Source: Plotosus lineatus (Eukaryota; Chordata; Actinopteri; Siluriformes; Plotosidae). From it: DNA of 64,000 nucleotides. The notes under the pieces were generated by a model. It was given only the letters and a program-made list of their open reading frames with translations, had not been told where the DNA came from and searched no databases. Within the stretch, counting starts at the first letter, position 1. Each line of letters begins with the position of its first letter. The DNA is taken from positions 20,664,782 to 20,728,781 of the forward strand of contig CM045745.1 of the NCBI GenBank assembly GCA_024760905.1, given 5' to 3'. The position numbers and the translations under genes are program-made. Below, in pieces: positions 58,081-64,000 of this stretch.

Positions 58081-59060
58081 TCATCTCAAAAACTCATCTC
58101 ATCTCATCTTGTTTCGTTTAATCCGGGGTCAGGTTGTGGGGGCAACAACCTAAGCAAAGAGGTCCGGACATCCCTCTCCCCAGCCACTTCCTCCAGCTCT
58201 TCCGGGGGGACACCGAGGCATTCCCAGACAAGCCGAGGGACATAGTATCCGCCATCTTGTTCTTTTGGCCACTACCCAAAGCTCGTGACCATAGGTGAGG
58301 GTTGGAACATAGATCGACTGGTAAATTGAAAGCTTTGCCTTGCGGCTCAGCTCCTTCACCATGACGGACTGGTACAGGGTCCGTTTAACAGCAGAGGCTG
58401 CAGCGATCTGTCTGTCGATCTACTGCTCCATCCTTCCCTCACTCGTGAACAAGATCCCAAGATACTTAAACTCCTCCACTTGGGGCAGGACCTCGTTTCT
58501 GACCCGGAGGATACATTCCACTCTTGTCCAACTGAGAACCATGGCCTCGGACTTGGAAGTGCTGATTTTCATCCCGGCTGCTTCGCATTTGACTGTGAAT
58601 CGCTCCAATGAGCGAAGGAGGTCCCAGCCTGATGAAGCCAAAAAGACAACATCATCCACAAAAAAAAAGAGACAACATCCGATGGCAACCAAACCAGAAC
58701 CCCTCAATGCCTCGGCTGTGTCTAGAAATTCTGTCCATAAAAATGATGAACAGAATCGGTGACAAAGGGCAGCCTTGGGGGACTCCAACTCTCACCGGAA
58801 ACGAATTTGGCCTGTTTTTACCAATACTGACCAAACTCTGGTTCTAGGGATACAGCAATCGAATGGCTCGTAGCAACGGGTCCGGACTGCCATACTCCCA
58901 GAGCACGCCCCACAAGATAGTCCTAGGAACACGGTCGAAAGTCTTCTCCAAATCCACAAAACACATGCGGACATATTGGGCAAACTCCCATGCCCCCGCC
59001 AAGATCCCGTGGAACCTATAGAGTTGGTCTCGAGAGAGGCTGGACCTTAGTCCTTTCTGG
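58081..59060 (-). mobile_element. Rex3/RTE-like LINE, 5' truncated, 980 bp
   Basis: Direct repeats AGACAAAAAAAC at 58069-58080 and 59061-59072 flank it. The 3' tail is a CTCAT-type run (GATGA repeats on the minus strand). The minus strand carries reverse-transcriptase blocks: CFVDLEKTFDRVPR, GVPQGCPLSPILF, FVDDVVFLASSGWD, SKSEAMVLSW, EEFKYLGILFTSEG and KAKLSIYQSIYVPTLTYGHE. These lie in shifted frames (breaks near 58850 and 58670). A deletion near 58250 removes most of the C-terminal domain. It cannot make an active enzyme. Confidence 0.9.
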
Positions 59061-59072
59061 AGACAAAAAAAC

Positions 59073-59758
59073 AAAACTTTAAAATCAGGTGTAATTAATC
59101 ACCCTCTTGACTGCACAGCAAGCTAAGTGGCTTCCACCGGTTATTTGCTGCAATCATTAGTTTTAAGTTCAGCCTCAAAACAGCTGTTCCTCGAGCTTTC
59201 CTGTATGTGTGGTTGTAACTGGAAGCAAAACCCCCCCCCCCATCCTCCAATATTTGGAAGGTTTGAGAGGAAGGTTCCTCCCTGAGTGAACTTTGCCAAA
59301 ATGCACCTTGAAGATTTTCATTTTAAATGAAAAAACTTTCTTGTCGGATGAGACCAAAGCAGAAATATTTTGCCTGAATGTTAAATTGAAAATCTGGTGG
59401 AAAGCCAATACAGTTTATTATTCAAATCACACTATAAAGTACGGGCGTGAGGGCATCCTTTGCGGGGCATGATTCTTCACTTGCAAGGAGAGGAGCGCCT
59501 CCCAAAGTAGAGGAAATATGGTTCAGGTAAAATGCCCTCAAGTTCTAGAGGAAAAACTTGCTGCCCTCTGCTAGGAAATTCTCAATGAGAAGAGGCGTCG
59601 TCTTTAAACATGGCACTGACCTGAACTTGGGGCTGTGTGATAAAAATCAAGTCCTGATGTTTTTTCATGATAGTCACGTTAATCGCAATATAGAGAATAT
59701 TATGCTATAAGCACAGTGTGGATCCATTTTCACTTCCATTTATATATTTAGGGAGGGC

Positions 59759-59794
<36 letters not shown>

Positions 59795-59891
59795 ATTATA
59801 TCAGATTGGATGGATTTGTTCCAAAATTCATCCGACATTCACTTGGCATTGTACCAGGAGTTGCCAAAAATTCTCAAACATTCCTAACCAG
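59073..59891. other. Intronic DNA, no gene
   Basis: C13 near 59229 and T30 near 59761. No coding signal. Confidence 0.45.
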
Positions 59892-59902
59892 TGGCAAACA
59901 AT

Positions 59903-60221
59903 GACTCTTCTTTTCTTTTCGGCTTTTTCCCGTTCTCGAGAGTCGCCACAGCGAATCATCTGATTCGCACATTTGATTTGACATGGGTTTTTACGTCGGA
60001 CGCCCTTCCTGTCACAACCCTTTAGTAAGGGACAGAAACACACTGACGGCTTTGCAGCCTACTCTTTATGAAAGTCAGCAATGGTTCTTTTACATGCCTC
60101 TCACCATACACAGTAAGAGACATGGCCCGCCTTTGATAACCCAGTTAGCTGCACTGGGGGGACAATGACAACCCTGTGGGGACTCAAACCCCCAACTTTA
60201 GGATCAGCGATCGTGCGCCCT
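59903..60221 (-). mobile_element. S1 SINE, head slightly truncated
   Basis: Near-matching flanks AAACAATGACT (59897 region) and AAACAGTGACT (60224 region) suggest the target duplication. The B box survives as GACTCAAACCCCCAAC; the A box end is lost. Confidence 0.8.
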
Positions 60222-60637
60222 AAACAGTGACTAATTTTCATTAACACTTTCTGTTGCTAATACCCAGCAACTGTCTTTCACAAACACTTGATCAGACATT
60301 GACGTGAAAGTAGCTAATTGTCACTAAACACCAGTCATCAAAGTTTCAAAGTGGCCGATACACACCATGATATTTGTCAACATTCATCAGAAAAGTTAGT
60401 TGATCCAAAATTGGTTGTCTATCAGCATACGCTGCTCCATGTGATACAGGTTAATACCATTCAGTGGAAAGGCGGTGCCTGTACTTTGTCAGTCGTGTTC
60501 ACTGCTGTTTTCAAGGGATTAACTGGCATTTCTAAATGTGTAGGTTCAGCTAACTTAAATGTCTGTGAAACCATTGAAGGTACCGTCAGAGCACGTTAAA
60601 AACAGAGAACTGCATTTTACTTTGTGTTTGTATAATA

Positions 60638-61153
60638 CAGGGATTCCTCACTTTAGGTGGTTAATTGGGACCGAGATCCCCACGCGACCACCAAATTTCG
60701 TGAAGTAGGATCAACAACTCCGTATACGTACATGTATATGTGCATTATATCAATAAATACATATTCAATGTTAAATGCTTATAATAACAATTAAACATTC
60801 AAAAATAATGCAGAAGATGTTTCTTTTTCTTTATTCTTTCTTTTCTTCTGCATAAGATGTAAATAAAATATAAATACATACACACGCACATGCGTATGCA
60901 CGCACTCAGATATGCACCTCACAAAAATGTAACTAGTTTTGATGGGAAGTTTTGGGTTGTTTTTTGTTTGTGTGTTTAAGGTTTTGTTTTTTGTTTTTTT
61001 TTGCATAATTGGCCTTGTTTTTGTGGCATTTTCCTTAACTTTTCCCCTCTTAATTTCCTTATTTTTTAATTCAATGAATATTAAAAGAAAAAAAAAAAAA
61101 CGCGATGCACTGAAGCAGTATTAATTGAAACGCGAAGTAGCGAGGGATCCTTG
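60638..61153 (+). mobile_element. P1 pogo/Tigger-like element
   Basis: Left end CAGGGATTCCTCACTT after TA and right end AGTAGCGAGGGATCCTTG before TA. Longer than the 474-bp copy, partly because GCATAAGATG-type sequence near 60812-60856 is duplicated around a CTTT-rich run. Confidence 0.85.
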
Positions 61154-61156
61154 TAT

Positions 61157-62484
61157 TAGCATTGTTTTGTCTGCGATATCATCGCCTTGTCCAGTTCAGC
61201 TGCATTCCCACAAAAAAAAATTCAATGGAAGCAAATCAGTCTCATCAGCTTTTGAAATTTAAAAGCCTCTGAATTTCTGGTACTGATTTTTTTTTTCCCA
61301 CCAAAATTAAGTATCTGAATTTGTAACATATAATTGTAGTGCGCAAAAAAATAAAAAATTCAAAGTCTATTTTTTTTTATTATTATTATTTATTTATTTT
61401 TTTTTCAGTGGTGCAAATTCAGTGTCTAAAATTTTTACATTTTAAATCTGACAGGCCAAATTCCACTTCAAAATATTCACTGTCAACATCTGGGATAACA
61501 AAGATCAGCAATTGAACACCGATCCACCCATTCATTCGTTTGCGCGTCAGGGATACGGACAGTCCATGTTAACAGTCTTGAATGACTATGCTCCACTTTG
61601 CTGTACAATAAAGTGAAACATCGGTCATGTCTCATAAATATTGATAAAAGAGCAATATTAAAATAATATATATATATGAACTTGTAGACCATTGCAATAA
61701 GCACAGCCGGATCGAACCTGTTCCTCCTCGTTAAAAAGAAACACTAACCGATCAACCAGGCGCTTTTCCTCCTGCACTTATCCGGCATCTTTGGTGCCCT
61801 AGATGTTAACAGCCAATTTTTAGGCCTTCAATTTGAGTTGTTGAATTTATAATTAGAATTTAAATTTTTTGTTGGTTAATTTTGGTGCAAAAACTTTCAG
61901 TGCTCTTAGTTCAGAGGCTTTTAAATGATGAGACTTGCTTGCATAATTCTCCCTTTCATTGGGTTTTGTTGTCCTCCTCTCCAATTAGTGTATTTTATTT
62001 GCTTCACTTTCCAGTTATTGTGTATCATGTGAGGGCTCATGAATGGAATCAGATTTCACCAATGAAATTAAATCACGCTCCCGCCCATCCTTTTGCTTTT
62101 ATCTGCTCTTTGTTTTTTGGTTCCTCTTTCTTTTCTATTCATCTTTTCAGGCTTGTTAGTGAGGCATGTATGGCATGTGGTTTACTCAGCTATAGTCTCT
62201 TGTGTATTCAGATTTGATTTCCTGTAATTGGTTGTCATGTGACGTTGCGCTGTGTAACTGTGCATGTGAGCAGAAGACAAAAACAGACTTGTAAGAACTT
62301 TTCTGAAACCAGGTTCATATCTTTACTGCACTTTCCTATATGAATAAACGTTTTATGAATGTATAGCAGAAAGAGGGTTAGATTAGGGACTGATTGGAGT
62401 TTTTTTGTAAGAAAGAATCATTGTGCATATACTTTCACACAAAAAAAACTGAAAGTCATTTCTTCAGATTGTGTGTGTGGGTGT

Positions 62485-62524
<40 letters not shown>

Positions 62525-64000
62525 TGTGGTATTAGGACACTAGGGCAATCTTCGCCTGAGGAGAAGCAGTAACCCTGTTTGGTGGTAGGAATAAATGCCC
62601 AGGGGAAGCCAGACTCGTCTATAGAGGAAGGAGGACACCTCATCTTGTCTCTTCAGTAACTGCATACTTTTAGATTTTAATGTCGCTATTATTATATTTA
62701 ATAATACCATTATTGCGATCACCCTTTTTTGCTTCTCCTTCTAAGTAGCGTAAAGTTGTTAAAAGTCAGTTGAACTTCTACGAATCCACTTTTGTCCTTC
62801 CGTGACCTTTTCTTATTTTCTTATCCTTCATGGATAAACGCAAGCGCATCAGGGTTCCCTTCTTGGTGACTGAAACTAGTGCTACAAGGTGTGGTGGTGA
62901 TGCATGTGATTTACGTTAAACACTGTAGAGTAGGTTGTGGTAGGGAAAGGAAAACAAATACTGCTGAAAATCTCCTTCCAAGCATTATCCTATTACTATT
63001 ATTTGCCTGTTCGTTGGTGTTGATAATACAAGCTAGCAGAGCACACACTGTGCTGTATTGGAATGTTTTGCTGAGGTGGTTTGGTCCAGAGGGAAACACT
63101 TTGGTTCTGTCATGATTCTTCTATTCCAGGATGAAACCATATTCGCTCCAGGGTACGAGGGTCGCTGATTGAATTAATGGGCATGAAAATATAAAGTACA
63201 TCAAATGATGTGACCTTCATGGTCACCAAATTGCAAAACCAATTAAGTGCTTTTTGGAGATGATACTTGTTCTACTTCTTTCTCCAGCACCATCATGAAA
63301 ATACTAGATAAGATGGTATCATAGTAGAATGTGTGAAATATTTACAGTATAGCTTCAGGGACTCGAGAAACTAAACTGTCCAGATGTTTCTATTAGTATA
63401 TAATTGTACAACTCTACTTATTTTTCCTATCCTTGTTCACTAGATATGAGCAATCATGCATTCTGATTGGTTAATCCACTGCAGGAATGTGAGCTCATTC
63501 TATTACCTGAAAAATCAGGAAATGATTGACTTCTTCTAAGCTAAAGGCTAGCACTAGCCATCATTATATTATAACTACCAATTCAAGACTGATTCCATGA
63601 AAAGCAATAACATTTGAAGTTAAAATATTTAAAGGTAAAAATGCATTTTTTATTTTTGAGAAAGTTGAAAGTGTCTTTTCACTTTAATGGAGCATGAAAA
63701 TTCTGCCACACTAGAGGCTCTACTATTTTCTATACTATTAAATATATATAAATTTACACAAATAGATTTGATGTTGCATGTATTTTGTTCACCTTTTGAT
63801 TAAACCTTGTAAAAAATTTAAGTTCTCTGTTTAAAAACAAGAATTAAAAAGTTTTACCTTCCTCCACTTTCTACCAAATGGTTCCATGCCAATTCCTACC
63901 CTCCAGCTAACTCATCCCTATCATACAGTTTCTATAAGGGTGAGTGCTAAAACCTGTTTTTTCCCCCCTAAAATACATGAAGCAAAAAAAAAAAAAAAAA
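61157..64000. other. Intron 2 DNA, no gene
   Basis: TG run at 62470-62522, TTA/T runs at 61370-61405, A17 at the window end. Exon 3 of the plcb gene, expected to encode something like EVDTLDIS, was looked for and not seen. Confidence 0.5.

Overview
This window looks like ray-finned (probably teleost) fish nuclear DNA. It has split genes with GT/GC-AG introns, a CpG-rich promoter, long CA/TA/CT microsatellites, and fish-type retroelements: Rex3/RTE-like LINE fragments with GATG-type tails and several tRNA-derived SINE families. No bacterial gene, operon, CRISPR array or functional RNA gene is visible. The species cannot be named from the sequence.

The only host gene I can support is a phospholipase C beta gene, best matched to plcb3, on the + strand. 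Exon 1 (10882-10980) carries the start codon and the first 33 codons behind a CpG-rich promoter and 5' leader. Exon 2 (57718-57804) adds 29 codons of the N-terminal PH-domain region. Intron 1 is about 46.7 kb, so about three quarters of the window is one intron. Exon 2 ends at a GC donor rather than GT, and its acceptor lies directly behind an uninterrupted (TG)28 tract. Exon 3 is not in the window.

The rest is layered transposable elements and quiet intronic or intergenic DNA. From 0 to 10 kb there are old Rex3, SINE, Tc1 and hAT pieces, a microsatellite block holding a mariner-type transposase scrap, and a young Rex3 insertion with a 28-bp target duplication. From 11 to 32 kb there are SINE clusters, two nested pogo/Tigger-like insertions and a large foldback with a perfect hairpin nearby. 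At 32-33 kb is a retrovirus-type LTR followed by a tRNA-Pro primer binding site and nothing else of the provirus. At 38-44 kb there is a LINE fragment, a broken hAT transposase gene, and a 50-bp tandem array split by a TTAA-flanked element. From 45 to 57 kb there are more SINEs, pogo-like elements (one with a recognisable DNA-binding domain) and a Tc1 relic. Downstream of exon 2 lie a 980-bp Rex3 copy, a SINE and a pogo-like element.

Family labels are mine. S1: SINE with a tRNA-like head and a tail containing GGTCGCCACAGCG. S2: Mermaid/V-SINE-like. S3, S4 and S5: three other tRNA-headed SINEs. P1-P4: pogo/Tigger-like elements flanked by TA. The most unusual items are an S1/S2 chimeric SINE present in five copies with the same fusion point, the nested transposons, the split tandem array, and the two odd splice sites of the plcb gene. 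I found no convincing new biological system.
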